From Patella vulgata (lineage: Eukaryota; Mollusca; Gastropoda; Patellidae), in the NCBI RefSeq assembly GCF_932274485.2, contig NC_065882.2, forward strand, positions 29,530,890 through 29,594,889: a stretch of DNA of 64,000 nucleotides, read 5' to 3'. The notes below the pieces were generated by a model that ran no database searches, was not told where the DNA came from, and was given only the letters and a program-made list of their open reading frames with translations. Numbering within the stretch: position 1 is the stretch's first letter; each line of letters opens with the position of its first letter. Shown piece after piece: positions 1 to 12,022 of the stretch. Both the position numbers and the translations under genes were made by a program.

Positions 1-1050
1 ACGCATTCGGTGTAAGTCTTCAGCCACCAGGAAGTGGTTAATATAGTAATGTTTTATTACGATAGTAGTACATAAAACAAATTGGTTGCCTGAGGTTCTC
101 GGGGGGAAAGTAGCCTCATCAGCTAGAGTCCTCTATTTCACAAACAAAAACAACAATTGCTTCCCGTCAATGCAGTAAGATAGAATATGTAGTTTCCTCA
201 TGGACAATTGGGCAAAAGTTGGGGTTTTCTCAAGGAAAACTGGTCAACGAGTTGGGGAATAAAGCTCGAAAAGTAATCCAGAAAAAAAATCCTGTGTGCG
301 GCCCTCGGATTATGATGGAATATGTTGAATATTATTATGGTTCAAGTGATTATATTTGACCCTGGAATGAAAGTAAGCTCAGAAACAAGTAGATTTTTAG
401 CCCTTCCAACGAGATGGATAGCTCTTGGAAAGGATAGACACTTTTCAGATTACAGCCTGTCCGAGAATTGCGTGGCATCTATTTCGTTTGGTGATTAGGA
501 CACATAGCGGTTAAACCTGGAACTTCAACTCGAACTATTCAGAGATTTATTAACTCGCTTTTGATGATACTTGCTGTTTTATGATGCGATTTTTTGTTAC
601 CTAGGGAGGAGTTGGCCTAATCGTGCCTTCCACTAATTCGTACCACCCTGATGCCAGCGTTACTGGTAAGAATCAGGAGACCGGCGCAACCGGCATATAA
701 CGGGGCCCTCAGAGGGCTGTGTTTAATCTACTGAAACACTGAAATCTACTAAAATTTACTGAAAACTAAAATTAAAATACAAAATAAAATATGGTCAATG
801 ATGGAGGTACCCTGATTGCGTCTTTTAAAACATTCAAAACATAATAGGCATCAACAAAATTTTGGAGAAAAAGAAATCGGAAATTTTTTTTTTTTTTTTT
901 GGGTGGGGGGGGGGGGGCTATTTGTAAAACGAACATCGTAATGACCTTGACCTTCCGAAATGAGAATTACTTGTGGTGATGTCAAATCATTTTCGTAAAA
1001 TGTTTTTTTTAAAATTACATTGATAGTTAAATCACTTCTAAAAGGGATAC
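1..1050. other. No gene recognised
   Basis: I see no coding region, RNA gene or recognisable repeat here. The only notable structure is a poly-T tract running into a G-rich tract at about 885-917. The right edge is set by the AGA microsatellite that forms the tail of the neighbouring LINE. Confidence 0.6.
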
Positions 1051-4000
1051 AGAAGAAGAAGAAGAAGAATTGTTTTATTAATGTGTCACACATTGTACAA
1101 TAGCAATAAAAACACAATTTGCGAAAAAACAAAAATTATAAGTGTACAATGTCCGGCCTTTAAGGCCTACGAGACACAACAAGCGTGATTTTAATCATCT
1201 ACATTCGAAGATAAAAAAAAAAATAAATACATGTAGTAACAAAGATAAAAATAAAATGAAAATTTGAATCGTACTAACAATAATATTTTCCTATTACATG
1301 TTCTTTAGTATTTTAGCAATCACAATATAAATCGATTAGAATAAGAACACATTAAGTAACTAAAAACAAATAGGCATATAAAATAAAAGTAATCAAAGTG
1401 TCATCATATGTTAAAATATTTTCTGCGATAAAACATTTTTTTAACAGTGGCAGCTAGGATTTTTACCAAGTGCGAATTGGTCATTAGGGAACATAGCTGG
1501 TGAGTTGGTGTCAGTGTTGGGAAATGTGGGTTTATGGTGGTCGCGGCGTTCCATAGCTTTCGTCTCAGGTCAAAGTAGCAATCACATGTACACAAGAAGT
1601 GAGTCTCATCCTCTATATTTGACGTGTGGCAATAATTACATTTTCTGTCTGTTAATAATGTCACTGGTCTTACAAAACGTCCAGTTTCTATTGCTAAGGG
1701 CAATGACCCACAACGTAATTTTGCTAAAACACTACGTTGCGATCTGTCGAGTATACATTTTACATAAGGTTCGACATACAATGAGTGCTTAAATAGCATA
1801 TATGTTCTTAATTTGTTACCATTAATTAACCCCTTATCATTCCATAGGCCCTGATACCAGAGCCTACAATCTAACGCATTTAGTGCTTCTTTTAGAGATA
1901 AAAAATCAGTTTTGCGAATATTGAATAAATCAGGAATTGGGATTTGCAATTCAACCATTAACTTTATTACAGTGTTGTTCCAGGACTTTCTGAATTTAAA
2001 AGACCACACCTTAACCTTACTAACAAGGCGTGTTGATTCTACACATGATAATCTTTTCCAGAATCTAATAATTTCTACTTTCTGTTTTGTAAAGTTTGAT
2101 GTCCAACCCATATCACCACGGACTGCCAAATTTGGTGTTTTACTTCCCACGCCTAAGAAAAAACGACAGGCTCTATTCTGGACGTTATTAACGCATCTAA
2201 ATTCTCTAGTGCCCCAAATTGCCGATCCGTAGGATAAGATGGGTTGGACTAAATTAGTATACAGAGTATTAAAAACATCATATGACATGCCCCCGACACA
2301 TTTAAATTTACTAATTATAGTACACAGAGCTCTGTTAGCAGATTTAGCTATCTCTTTTGCAGTGTAAATAAGGTCAACTGATTCGTGTAACCATAACTCC
2401 AAGTACTTATAGGCATGTGAGTAATCAATGGTGTTACTACCACAAGTAAATTTTCTACATGACCTGCTGGTTGAATTAGGGCGGTAGTGAACGATTTTCG
2501 TTTTTGAGATATTGATTTGGATTCGCCATTTACCGCACCAATTAGCAACACAGTCCAGCATACACTGCAGCGAGTCCTCGTCTGGGGCTAAAAGAGCTAT
2601 GTCATCTGCATATAATAATAGACTAACTATACTGTTATCAATTTCAATACCACATTTAAGGTTATTAATCTCTTCAACTAAATCGTTAATAAAAACAGAA
2701 AATAAAGTAGGGGATAGGACGCAGCCTTGTTTTACACCACTGTGAACTTCAGATTCATCAGTTAGATACCCGTTTACGTTGATAACAGATCGATTATTTT
2801 CATACAGAGATATTATATTTTTATAGAACTTTCCTTTCATACCCAGCTTCATTAATTTGTACCATAGACAGTCTCTCTGAATTCGATCAAAAGCCTTCAA
2901 GGCATCAATATAACATATAAATGTACTCTTTTTGGATACCTTTCTGTTATTTACAATAGTGTACAGAGTATAGATATGCTCTAATGTGCTCCTCTCTTTG
3001 CGGAACCCATTCGGCTCATCAGCAAGAAGGTTGTTTGCTTCTAGCCATTTGGAGAAACGAGAGTTTAAAATTAAAATAACTTACACGGGATGGAGATTAG
3101 GGATCTGCCTCGATATCCAAGGGGGTTGCGGGGGTCAGTATCTGGTTTACTGATGGGTTTAATTATACTCTTTTTCCATAAGTCGGGGACAACATGATTT
3201 TCAAAACAAAACTTGAAAAGATTAAACAAAATATCAATACAATGACTATTTTTAAGAGCTTCAGCAGGGAGACTATCAATGCCTGTGGCCTTACCACATT
3301 TTGCTTTATTGACTGCGGAGATTATCTCATCCCGTCGAATTGGTGCGTTTAGATCACTGCAGTCTATATCATATTGTGACACATTATTATTATTGGAAAC
3401 AGATAAATCATTTTGAATAAATGCTAAGTGGTTATCATCAAATAACATATCATTTCTACAGTTATATAATAATTCATAGTCGGTTTTCCATTTCTCTAAA
3501 ACATTTAATTTATCACGAATAACGCCTTCATCTGTAACACATTCCCATAGGATTGAGCCTTGTCTATCATTCGATATGCCTATTTTACCTATCACCTTCC
3601 AGAAGTCACGTGAGTCAATGTTTTTACATTTATCTAACAATTTTTGTTGTTCACTTAATTGGTATGCTCTCTTTAAATGCCTTAACAATTTATCAAATGA
3701 CTTTCTTTCTGTAATAAAAGTTTGTTTCAGGGTTTTCTTCAGGCCAGGCAGTTTACATTTTAACCAAGCTTTTTCGCTACACACGACGATATCCCATTGA
3801 CGTTGCAACTCATCACACCAATAGGGTTTGTATCTCAACTTTGACTTATAATTCTTGGAGTTATTGGACTTTTTCTGACCTGCAATTTTTTCAAGTTCCT
3901 AATGTATAAACACGACAAAATCCTCGTAAGCACAAGTAACATTTTTATCTATTTCAAGTTTGTGTTCAATATTTCTAATTGTATCCTCGACTTTAAGTAG

Positions 4001-4818
4001 ATTTTCACTGTTTGAAAGAAATTCACCAGTTATATTTTCTCGTTTATACCGTTTTAGAACAGAGTTTGTGTCACTATCATGTTCCAGTAGATCCTCATGT
4101 AAAGTATTTGTTGGAGCTGTAATATTCCATGTTAAAATCGAATGATCTGGTATAACATCAGGCATATTTTGTCCATTCACCAGATTAGACATCTTAATCG
4201 TTTTAAAGTTTTCGTAATTACACAAAGATTCGTGAGTAGTGATGACGTAATCAACCACTGACTTCCCATTTTTAACATATGTGAAGTCTTGTTCACCAAG
4301 GCGTCCATTAAGGATACAGAGATTACTGTTAACTAAGAAATTTATGAGTAGCCCTCCATACGAGTTCTCCGTGTAATCAATTACCTCCCGTTCTGATATG
4401 TGGTCAACTCCTTGAATGAAATCACACTCAGATCCAATCCGCGAGTTCAGGTCTCCACAAATACACAATAAACCTTCGTTTTGTTAAATATAGAGGTTTT
4501 CTAAAAGGGTATCATAGAATTGTTCACCATCAATGATTCTACTCGAACCAGCAGGGGGGAGGTAACACACACATAATATAATTTTAAAACTGGGGTCTGC
4601 AATAGATGTGAGCCTAAACCAGATTATATCGTCTGTTTTGTTATCTAAAATATCAATGTTATATTGTAATAAAAACGAGTTTTTAATAAAGGCGCCAACA
4701 CCTCCAGATCCACGTTTCGCTCTTTTGTCAATAACGCGTCTATTGTTACCGAAACATTTAAATCCATCCACATCAAGATTATCATTATATCTGAGGAATG
4801 TCTCGCAAACCCCAAATA

Positions 4819-6349
4819 TACTATTCAAAAAAAGTAGGGGATATTTGATTTTGGGGGCATAATACTAAAATATGCAAATGACTACGAAAAACGTCACTAT
4901 AGAACCTAACAGAAGAAACATTTCCAGTTACATGTGACGCCCAAACGCACCAATAGCTACCGCATGGAATGCAGGTGATGCTTGGGATCATCATGGGGGT
5001 CCAACCCAAGATTTGCACGACTCTGACTTTGAATGTTACAGTCATTGTGGCATTGAATTCCAGGGTGGAAACATCAGTTTAATTGTTTTAGTGACCAGAA
5101 AACAAATTTTGATATGCGTCGGCATACCCAAAATGAAAGGTTACGTGCCCTTGGCATGCTACAGATCGGCACAACACAGGCGGTTGTGGCGCGGACGATG
5201 AATGTTTCTCAGACTGTCATAAGCAGGCTGTGGTCCAGATACCGTGATACACAATCTGTACAGAACAGACCACGCTCAGGTCGACCAAGGGCGACAACTC
5301 AAGCCCAGGATCGATTTATCCGTACCTTGGCCTTGAGAAATCGTGTCATCACAGCAAATCAGATCAGCGCTCGTCTTCAAACAGACACTGGTGTGAGAGT
5401 GAGTGGCCATACGATTCGGAATCGACTGCATAGGGGTCACCTTCGCGCCCGACGTCCTCGCGTGATCCCTTGTTTGAGAGATCATCACATTCAGGCAAGA
5501 CGTCGTTGGTGTAGGGATCGTCAACACTGGGATAATCGACGCTGGAGCAATGTGATGTTTTCAGATGAGTCAAGGTTCACTGTTGATTTTTTGGACAGAC
5601 GTAGGAGGGTGTGGCGTCTTCGAAACGAGCGCTTCCAAGACGTTAACGTCATCAGACATGATCGATTTGGGGGTGGTTCTGTTATTGTGTGGGGAGGCAT
5701 CACTGTTGCTGGAAGAACGGCTTTACATGTTGTTGCAGGGCGTGTTACAGGCCAGTACTACCGGGACAACATCTTGGCAGTCCATGTTGTGCCGTTCGCA
5801 CGACGTCATGACCGCCGTTTCATCTTCCAGGTTGACAACGCAAGATGTCACAGGGCCAGGATCGTTACAGGTTACCTCCAACAACAGAACATCACCACAT
5901 TACCTTGGCCAGCACTGAGTCCCGACCTCTCCCCCATCGAGCATGTCTGGGACATGCTTGGACAGAGGTTACGTCAACGTCAACAACGTCCTGCCAATGT
6001 CCAAGAACTTGCTGCTGCGTTGCAACAGGAATGGGACAATCTGGACTAAAATGACCTTAGACGTCTCATTAGGAGTATGCCACGTCGGATCAATGCTTGT
6101 TTGGCAAACAGAGGAGGATTTACCCGTTACTGACTTGGTTGTGATGCTGTGGTAACTTTGCTGTTTGACCCCGGGTATCATTTTACCCTTATAATGGCCA
6201 GTCTGTGCCTTACTTAGTCTAACGATCATTTGGAATAAATCGATGAATGTGAACTTCATTTCATTTTGTCATTTGTTTCTTCGTCAGTTTCATTAGGTGA
6301 CTTTAATAACACTTAAAAATCAAATATCCCCTACTTTTTTTGAATAGTA
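4819..6349 (+). mobile_element. Tc1-family DNA transposon, copy 1, inserted in LINE 1
   Basis: A complete 1531-bp Tc1/mariner element. Perfect terminal inverted repeats of about 34 bp begin TACTATTCAAAAAAAGTAGG and end with the reverse complement. The TA target-site duplication is at 4817-4818 and 6350-6351. The ends are certain because removing 4819-6351 restores an open LINE endonuclease frame reading VDCDIFGVCETF, where the insertion codon becomes ATA. It carries one transposase gene on the plus strand, interrupted by a nonsense codon. A second copy of the same length lies at 28347-29877; I count about 18 substitutions and no indels between them. Confidence 0.95.
5114..6133 (+). pseudogene. 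Tc1-like transposase, truncated by a premature stop
   Basis: This is a DDE transposase that would cut and paste the surrounding element in the nucleus. The frame opens at ATG 5114 and matches the intact 339-residue copy at 28642. It has a bipartite helix-turn-helix region in the first ~110 residues with a GRPR motif near residue 56. The catalytic triad is D151 (FSDESRF), D241 (DNARCH) and E276 (SPIEHVWD), a DD34E spacing typical of Tc1. TAA at 6047-6049 replaces the CAA of the other copy and ends the protein at 311 residues; the remaining 28 codons stay open to 6133. The triad lies before the stop, so loss of function is likely but not certain. Other differences include Q-D to Q-V just before the second catalytic Asp. 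Confidence 0.92.
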
Positions 6350-6454
6350 TATATCACAGTCGACATTTCTTAAAACATCTTCCCTAAATCGTTTATTATT
6401 TTGTTGCCGGTTTGACCAACCACCCACGTTCCAAAATCCTAGCCGCACCGAATC

Positions 6455-7324
6455 CTATTCTTTTTTTAAAACTAGCCGTTTACCATGGAATTGAAATTTC
6501 TGTTCAGAACCCAGGCCATGTATAAGGGTCTGTATATTTGAACGATATGACAATTCTTGTCGAGACAGAGCATTGTTAAAATATACATTTTTAAAATCAG
6601 CAGTATTACGCAGTTCATTTTGAACTGACATTAATTTTGTTTTTTGTAGACTGTTTCCCAATGTAGCAATAATCAAACCTGGGCTGTTATCATCGCGCGA
6701 TTTTTTCCTTACGGCTTTCACAACATGGATATCTGTTAGTTTTAAACCATCACGTATAACTTTGTTCACTATTTCACGTGTAATCTCAGGATTATCTGAT
6801 TCGTCAGGCGTTGTAAGAACATTTTTAACAACAACAGTACATTCCAAATGTGGCTCATGATCTGAACTGCTTATGGGTTTAGACAACCTTTTTTCAATTT
6901 CGTCCATGTGTTTTTTAACATTTGATAATCTACTTACAGTCTCTTCATTTGTAGTTGACTGGCTGTTCTCTAAATGTCTTACTTTCTCCGTAAAAATGTA
7001 TATTTGTTGATCAAAATCTTTTCTGATTCCCTCTGTCTCAGCTTTCAGTGTCTCTGTTAATTTTCTGGTAACTTTAGATTCCATCTCTTTGAGTTGACAC
7101 CCAAATGATTTTTCAAACTATGGATAGCTGTGAGAATTTCCAGGTTGGTAATACTGTTTTCAGTTACCATTTCATCATTCCTATCTTCACTGTGATAAAT
7201 TAAACCATCAAAGTTTTCAGAAACACTTCTTAGCAGCTGACGGTCGGCAGGGATCTCTAAGATCTTTAGACTCTGGTCGCGTTTGGGACATCACTTCGTC
7301 GACAAATTGACCACTGTCTTCCAT
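6455..7324 (-). pseudogene. LINE 1 ORF1, L1-type RNA-binding protein, decayed
   Basis: ORF1 proteins of this kind bind and chaperone LINE RNA. The open part from 7084 down to 6455 gives 209 residues: a coiled-coil start (heptad-rich KLTETLKAETEGIRKDF), a central RRM-like segment (ECTVVVKNV) and a basic C-terminal domain ending FHGKRLVLKKE. Upstream the same protein continues in other frames to a candidate ATG at 7322-7324 (MEDSGQFVDEVMSQ), with frameshifts near 7258 and 7095. The terminal TAG is at 6455-6457. It is followed in the same frame, after only five codons, by the endonuclease of ORF2, with no Met between. ORF1 and ORF2 were therefore either fused originally or separated by a single stop. 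Confidence 0.75.
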
Positions 7325-7340
7325 TGTTTATAATCTCACA

Positions 7341-8440
7341 AAATCGGTGGGCTTCAATAATGCAATCGTTTGAGTCTAAAAGAAGCACTAATCCTTAAAA
7401 TAATCGTTAAAATACCACTAAAATATACTGGGTAGACTTTTTACATAAGATTAAAACTCTAAAAATTGTACGATGGACGGGATTTATAGATTACTAAGTT
7501 TAAAAATTCAAATTTTTCCCTCCACTAAAAACACGTCTTCACCATCCGGGGGCAGATAACACATACAGTAGTTTCGTAGTAAGCACTGCCTTATATGGTA
7601 AGCGATTTTCGTGTGATAATCGAGATTGCGGGAAAGTGCCACTGTAGATGGGAATTTATATAGGGTGTCTTTAAATTAACTTACTTTCATTACGGAAAAT
7701 AAGTTAAATATTTAATAGCTAACAATAGACAGAGGTTTTGAAATTTATAATGACTGTCCATTCATTTGGGGTGTTATATACTATTAGGATAATATGTGAC
7801 ATAAGGACTAGTTTCTACGTGCTGTCGGTTGATATCAATGAGATTAAATTGTCCAGCAATGGAGAAACCACCGTGGTAATCACGTAGGTAAGGTTGATAC
7901 TCAGTCTTATTGGATTGATAAATAGTCCGACAAAAGAGAAGCAATGACTTCTGTTCAAGATTAGATTGATGAATTTCCCGACAAAGTAATAAGTCAGTCA
8001 AGCAAGACAGATTAAGCAGGTAAACAAAGTAGGTGTATCGACGGTATAATACAATAAATACGCTGATCACTTAATTACCTAACCAATCCAGCCTATTATC
8101 TACGATAATCGGCATGAGTGGTATGTTCTATGGGTCTCTGACCTTGAAAATGCAATAAAACAGTCTATTACTATACAAAACATACATTATGCAAGAGCAT
8201 CCAGACCATAATCAACTCTAGATGGCATCGCTAGCCTGTGATCTTTAGTGGATTATGAGCCGATTTACTGCTTAACTTTCCTTCACGATTTAACGATTAA
8301 ATGGATAATCGAGACTATGCAATTTATCGTACTGAGGTTAGTAATGATGATCGAGTCTAGGCAGAAATTTCAACCGCTCAGTTTTCAGCTCATAGTGGAT
8401 CAATTTGAAATTTTCAGCAAATTGCCTTTAGATTATGATG
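7341..8440. other. No gene recognised
   Basis: This is AT-rich sequence with only short chance open frames, including one at 8248-8547 without recognisable motifs. The left part may include the 5' UTR of LINE 1. I see no repeat or RNA signal I can support. Confidence 0.5.
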
Positions 8441-8935
8441 ATGAGTTAGTTGTATTTTACGTCCGCTTCCACCGAGGTGATATCGCAGACAATGACGTGT
8501 TAGGTGTGCAAGGTGCATTAATTTACAATGTGATTAGTGAGAAATAATAGGATAATTAGGTTTTCATATATATGTACATAGCACAATAAATAACAGTAGG
8601 ATAACATGTGCAAGGGACGAAACAGGTGCCAGTAGACGTTCACAAGCATGCGATTTGACGGAACAGTCATGGACAAAGACGGACATTTTCACAGACATAG
8701 ACATATTATGTACATATATATATATTTTGGGTCGTTTGGGTTGGTCTGGTCGTTCTGTCCGGTAGAATGGCAGGGCGGTGCAACTCTACCTTGGGGCTTT
8801 GTTGGTGAGTATGAGTCCTAGTCCATTCTTCCTTCCATTTGGGTATGTTGTCCGGTATGGTGGCGTTGTTACATCTTTATTTCGGTTATTCATTCCTTTT
8901 ATTGTTGGTTGGTTCTCTTTAGATTATCTAGTTTT
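8441..8935 (-). repeat. Dispersed ~500-bp repeat, copy 1 (inverted relative to copy 2)
   Basis: The segment matches 21790-22345 in reverse complement. Shared landmarks are the end with GTCCGCTTCCACCGAGGTGA, the ATATATATGTACATA tract, CAGGGCGGTGCAACTCT and CATTCTTCCTTCCATTTGG. It has no coding capacity. It could be a non-autonomous element or a piece of a LINE 3' UTR; in the other copy the matching end reads ACAACTAACTAACAAC, which looks like a retrotransposon tail. Confidence 0.75.
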
Positions 8936-8984
8936 TAACTATTATAGTGAGCACTGCCAACTCGTTATCGAATCTCCTATAATG

Positions 8985-9370
8985 TATCTTTAAGTTATCG
9001 TGTCCCTAAGCATCAATCAATCAAATTACCTAAGCAGAAAATGCTCATCTTCGAACTCCATCGAGGCATTCAGCTAATAAACACCTACACCAAGTTTGAA
9101 AATTCTACCTCAATTAGAGGGAGAATTATTTTGTTCCAAAGTCTCAACCAACCAAGTTTCATCACTCTCACTTTATTAGAACCCAAGTCATCATGTCCCA
9201 AAGCATCAACCAATCAAATTGCTTATCTCTGCTTAGCCTAAGCAGAAAATGCTCATCTTCTGAACTCCATCAAGACATTCACCTAATAAACACCTACACC
9301 AAGATTAAACATTCTAGCTCAATTGTGTCCCAAAGACAGACAGAGAGACAGATTGGGAGATAAAAATCAA
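8985..9370 (+). repeat. Family C tandem repeat, partial array
   Basis: These are diverged monomers of family C, marked by AGCATCAACCAATCAAATTG and AAGCAGAAAATGCTCATC. The array ends in an AGACAGACAGAGAGACAG stretch. Both the 5' module seen at 12023 and the 3' hairpin seen at 37156 are missing here. Confidence 0.7.
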
Positions 9371-9423
9371 TTCAAGATTTACAAATGGGGTTATAACTTT
9401 CTACTGTTCTTAAGATTTACAAT

Positions 9424-11300
9424 TTTTATACGCCCACATTGAAATGTGGTCGTATATTGTCGTCGCCCCCGTCCGTCCGTCCGTCCGTCCGGCGTCCACA
9501 ATTGGTTGTGGACGCTCTAGAGGCTAAAGTTAATATCCGATTGACTTTAAATTTATACACAGTGTTTAAGGTCATGAGGCGAAGAAGCCTATTGATTTTC
9601 AGCGATTTCTGATAATAACTGCCAGAGTTATGGCCCTTGATCACTTCAAAAAATCTTATGGACGCTCTAGAGGCTAAAGTTAATATCCGATTGACTTTAA
9701 ATTTATACACAGTGTTTAAGGTCATGAGGCGAAGAAGCCTATTGATTTTCAGCGATTTCCGATAATTACTGCCAGAGTTATGGCCCTTGATCACTTAAAA
9801 AAATCTTGTGGACGCTCTAGAGGCTAAAGTTAATATCCGGTTGACTTTAGATTTATACACAGTGTTGAAGGTCATGAGGCGAAGAAGCCTATTGATTTTC
9901 AACTATTTCTGATAATTACTGCCAGAGTTATGGCCCTTGATCACTTCAAAAAATCTTGTGGACGCTCTAAAGGCCAAAGTTAATATTCGATTGACTTTAA
10001 ATTTATACACAGTGTTTAAGGTCATGAAACGAAGACGCCTATGCATGGGGCAGAACTTTATAAAAACCAAACAAATTCTAATGGTTTTCTGATGATTACT
10101 TCATGAGTTGTTGCTCTTAATCAGTTTTTAGTGTATTATAAATGTTTCATTACCGAAAAAAGTAAGAATATGCGACAACTCTTGTTGACTGCCCGGACGA
10201 TTGAGCTGCGATTTCCGATAATAACTGCCAGAGTTATGGCCCTTGATCACTTCAAAAAATCTTGTGGACGCTAAAGTTAATATCCGATTGACTTTAAATT
10301 TATACACAGTGTTTAGGGTCATGAGATGAAGAATCCTATTGATTTTCAGCGATTTCTGATAATTACTGCCAGAGTTATGGCCCTTGATCACTTCAAAAAA
10401 TCTTGTGGACGCTCTAGAGGGTAAAGTTAATATCCGATTGACTTTAAATTTATACACAGTGTTTAAGGTCATGAGACGAAGAAGTCTAATCATTTTCAGC
10501 GATTTTCGATAATTACTTCCAGAGTTATGGCCTTTGATCACTTTGAAAAATCTTGTTGACGCTCTAAAGGTCAAAGTTAATATCCGATCGACTTTAAATT
10601 TATACACATTGTTTAAGGTCATGAGACGAAGAAGCCTATTGATTTTCAACAATTTTCGATAGTTACTGCCAGAGTTATGGCCCTTGATCACTTCAAAAAA
10701 TTATGTGGAAGCTCTAGAGGTCAAAGTTAATATCCGATTGACTTTAAATTTATACACAGTGTTTACGGTCATGAGAAGAAGCCTGTTGATTTTAGCGATT
10801 TCAGATAATTACAGCTAGAGTTATGGCCCTTGATCACTTCGAAAAATCTTGTGGACGCTCTAGAGGGTAAAGTTAATATCCGATTGACTTTAAATTTATA
10901 TACAGTGTTTAAGGTCATGAGACGAAGAATCCTATTGATTTTCAGCGATTTCCGATAATTTTTGCCAGAGTTATGGCCCGTGATCACCTTGAAAAATCTT
11001 ATGGAAGCTCTAGAGGCTAAAGCTAACGTCTTGAGACGAACAAGTATATGGCTTGAACAGCTAAATCCATGATGTTAAAAGTTTCGTATGCTAAAAGTTA
11101 GCATAGCGCAGAACTTTATAAAAACTGAACAAATTCTAATGGTTTTCTGATAATTACTTAATGATTTGTTACTCTTAATCAGATTTTAATGTATTATAAA
11201 TGTTTCATTACCGAAAAACAGTAAAAATATGCGACAACTCTTGTTGACTGCCCGGACGATATAGCTGCTGTGGGCGTATGTTTCGTTGCCTGGCAACCTA
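9424..11300 (-). mobile_element. Family A tandem-repeat element (pearl-like), near complete
   Basis: On the minus strand the element starts near 11300 with a GTTGCCAGGCAAC near-palindrome and CATACGCCCACA. A unique 5' module follows, then about nine core repeats. It ends with an ACGG-type microsatellite (9470-9491) and an ATACGACCACAT/ATGTGGGCGTAT hairpin plus AAAA at 9424. Core units recur every 150 bp: the GACGCTCTAG mark falls at 9511, 9661, 9811 and 9961, and again at 10408, 10558 and 10708. A second copy of the 5' module lies inside the array at about 10040-10200, so this is a compound of two elements. It has no protein; the long open frames exist because 150 is divisible by three. Microsatellite plus ~150-bp core repeats match the architecture described for bivalve pearl elements. 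Confidence 0.8.
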
Positions 11301-11537
11301 TCTTAATTTAGTCTGTCCTACACATGCTGACAAAGGCTGTTTTATAAATAGTGTCCTTATTGGTCAAGGCCATTGGTTCCCAACCTTTTTTTGCCAACGG
11401 CACACCTTGGAACACATGAAAATATAGCGGGACACCTAGCTAAATATATATGAAAAATATTTGAATTTTGCAAAATAAAAACATGACAAGTCAGGCGGCA
11501 TACAACTGTAGACAGAGACTAGTCATAGACACATAAA

Positions 11538-12006
11538 CCCTGTTTACATTACAAATTTTAAGCGTGCCAGGAACAGTACCAGGCACGGAATGCTCAAACA
11601 TAAGCGTGCTGTACTGAGTACCGTGCCAATCTGGCCCACTGAAAGGCACAGTTAAATTTTTGTAGTGTAAACGCTATCCAGTCTGAGCACGGTTTCAATA
11701 CGGATCACTACGGATGCGCGAAACGAACTTTGACTTTTTTCCCCCCGCAAACTTGGACAATTCTGTCATCAGTTCTGTCAAAATGGCTGCTTAAACTAAA
11801 TCAACCATCATAATTTTTTTCATCCGTCTAATTTGCATAGGGACTGAAATTAACTTTTCTGTGAAGAGTTCCACATTTGGAGTCCTTGGCACGGTTCCGA
11901 CACCGGTTATCTTAGAGTAATGTAAACGGGTCAATTTCTAGAAATTTATCACGGCCTGGTACCGTGCCTAGAACGGCACGCTCATCACGGCCAAGTGTAA
12001 ACAGGG
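11538..12006. mobile_element. Non-autonomous TIR element of 469 bp
   Basis: It begins CCCTGTTTACATTAC and ends GTGTAAACAGGG, so 11 terminal bases are exactly inverted. Similarity continues inward for about 55 bp on each side, with GTGCCAGG/GGTACC-type blocks. The terminal sequence resembles hAT elements, but I could not find a clean 8-bp duplication at the flanks. There is no open frame of note. It abuts the start of a family C array. Confidence 0.65.
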
Positions 12007-12022
12007 CTATAGAATGACTCAA

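Larger units (their letters stand above)
1404..6454 (-). pseudogene. LINE 1 ORF2: endonuclease and reverse transcriptase, decayed
   Basis: This ORF nicks target DNA and copies LINE RNA in place. Reading on the minus strand, the APE-type endonuclease begins at about 6440 (FWNVGGW) and continues after the Tc1 insertion with FGVCETFL, CYLPPAGSS, CGDLNSRIG and PDHSIL. The RT follows with GKATGIDSLPAEAL, the first catalytic Asp in YIDALKAFDR, then GVKQGCVLSPTLF and LLYADDIAL. A C-terminal CNYC/HFLCTC zinc-like motif ends it. From endonuclease to RT the frame is shared across 3100-4828 but broken by in-frame stops at 3899-3901 and 4484-4486. A frameshift near 3075 moves the rest of the RT to another frame, which is open back past the first Met at 2900. 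All catalytic motifs I looked for are present, so this is a young ruin rather than an ancient one. Confidence 0.85.
1051..7340 (-). mobile_element. Non-LTR retrotransposon (LINE 1) with ORF1 and ORF2
   Basis: A LINE on the minus strand with the order ORF1, endonuclease, reverse transcriptase and a C-terminal Cys/His-rich stretch. Its 3' end runs into a short AGA/TTC microsatellite at about 1051-1071, which serves as the tail. A Tc1-family transposon of 1531 bp lies inside the endonuclease region; without it the element is about 4.75 kb. The RT core resembles autonomous EN/RT LINEs common in molluscs and cnidarians, but I do not assign a clade. It is decayed by stops and frameshifts. The upstream limit is uncertain because the 5' UTR has no recognisable start. 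Confidence 0.85.

Noticed and set aside
5276-6259. Minus-strand and other-frame genes inside the Tc1 copies
   Set aside because: They overlap the recognised transposase frame and repeat identically in both copies.
8248-8547. A 99-residue plus-strand gene
   Set aside because: It has no motif and its end overlaps a dispersed non-coding repeat.
10128-10987. A 187-residue repeat protein on the minus strand of family A
   Set aside because: It is a by-product of the 150-bp period; the frame crosses a chimaeric joint between two elements.
9424-11300. A CRISPR array
   Set aside because: The units are 150 bp, directly adjacent without unique spacers, and lie in an animal genome.
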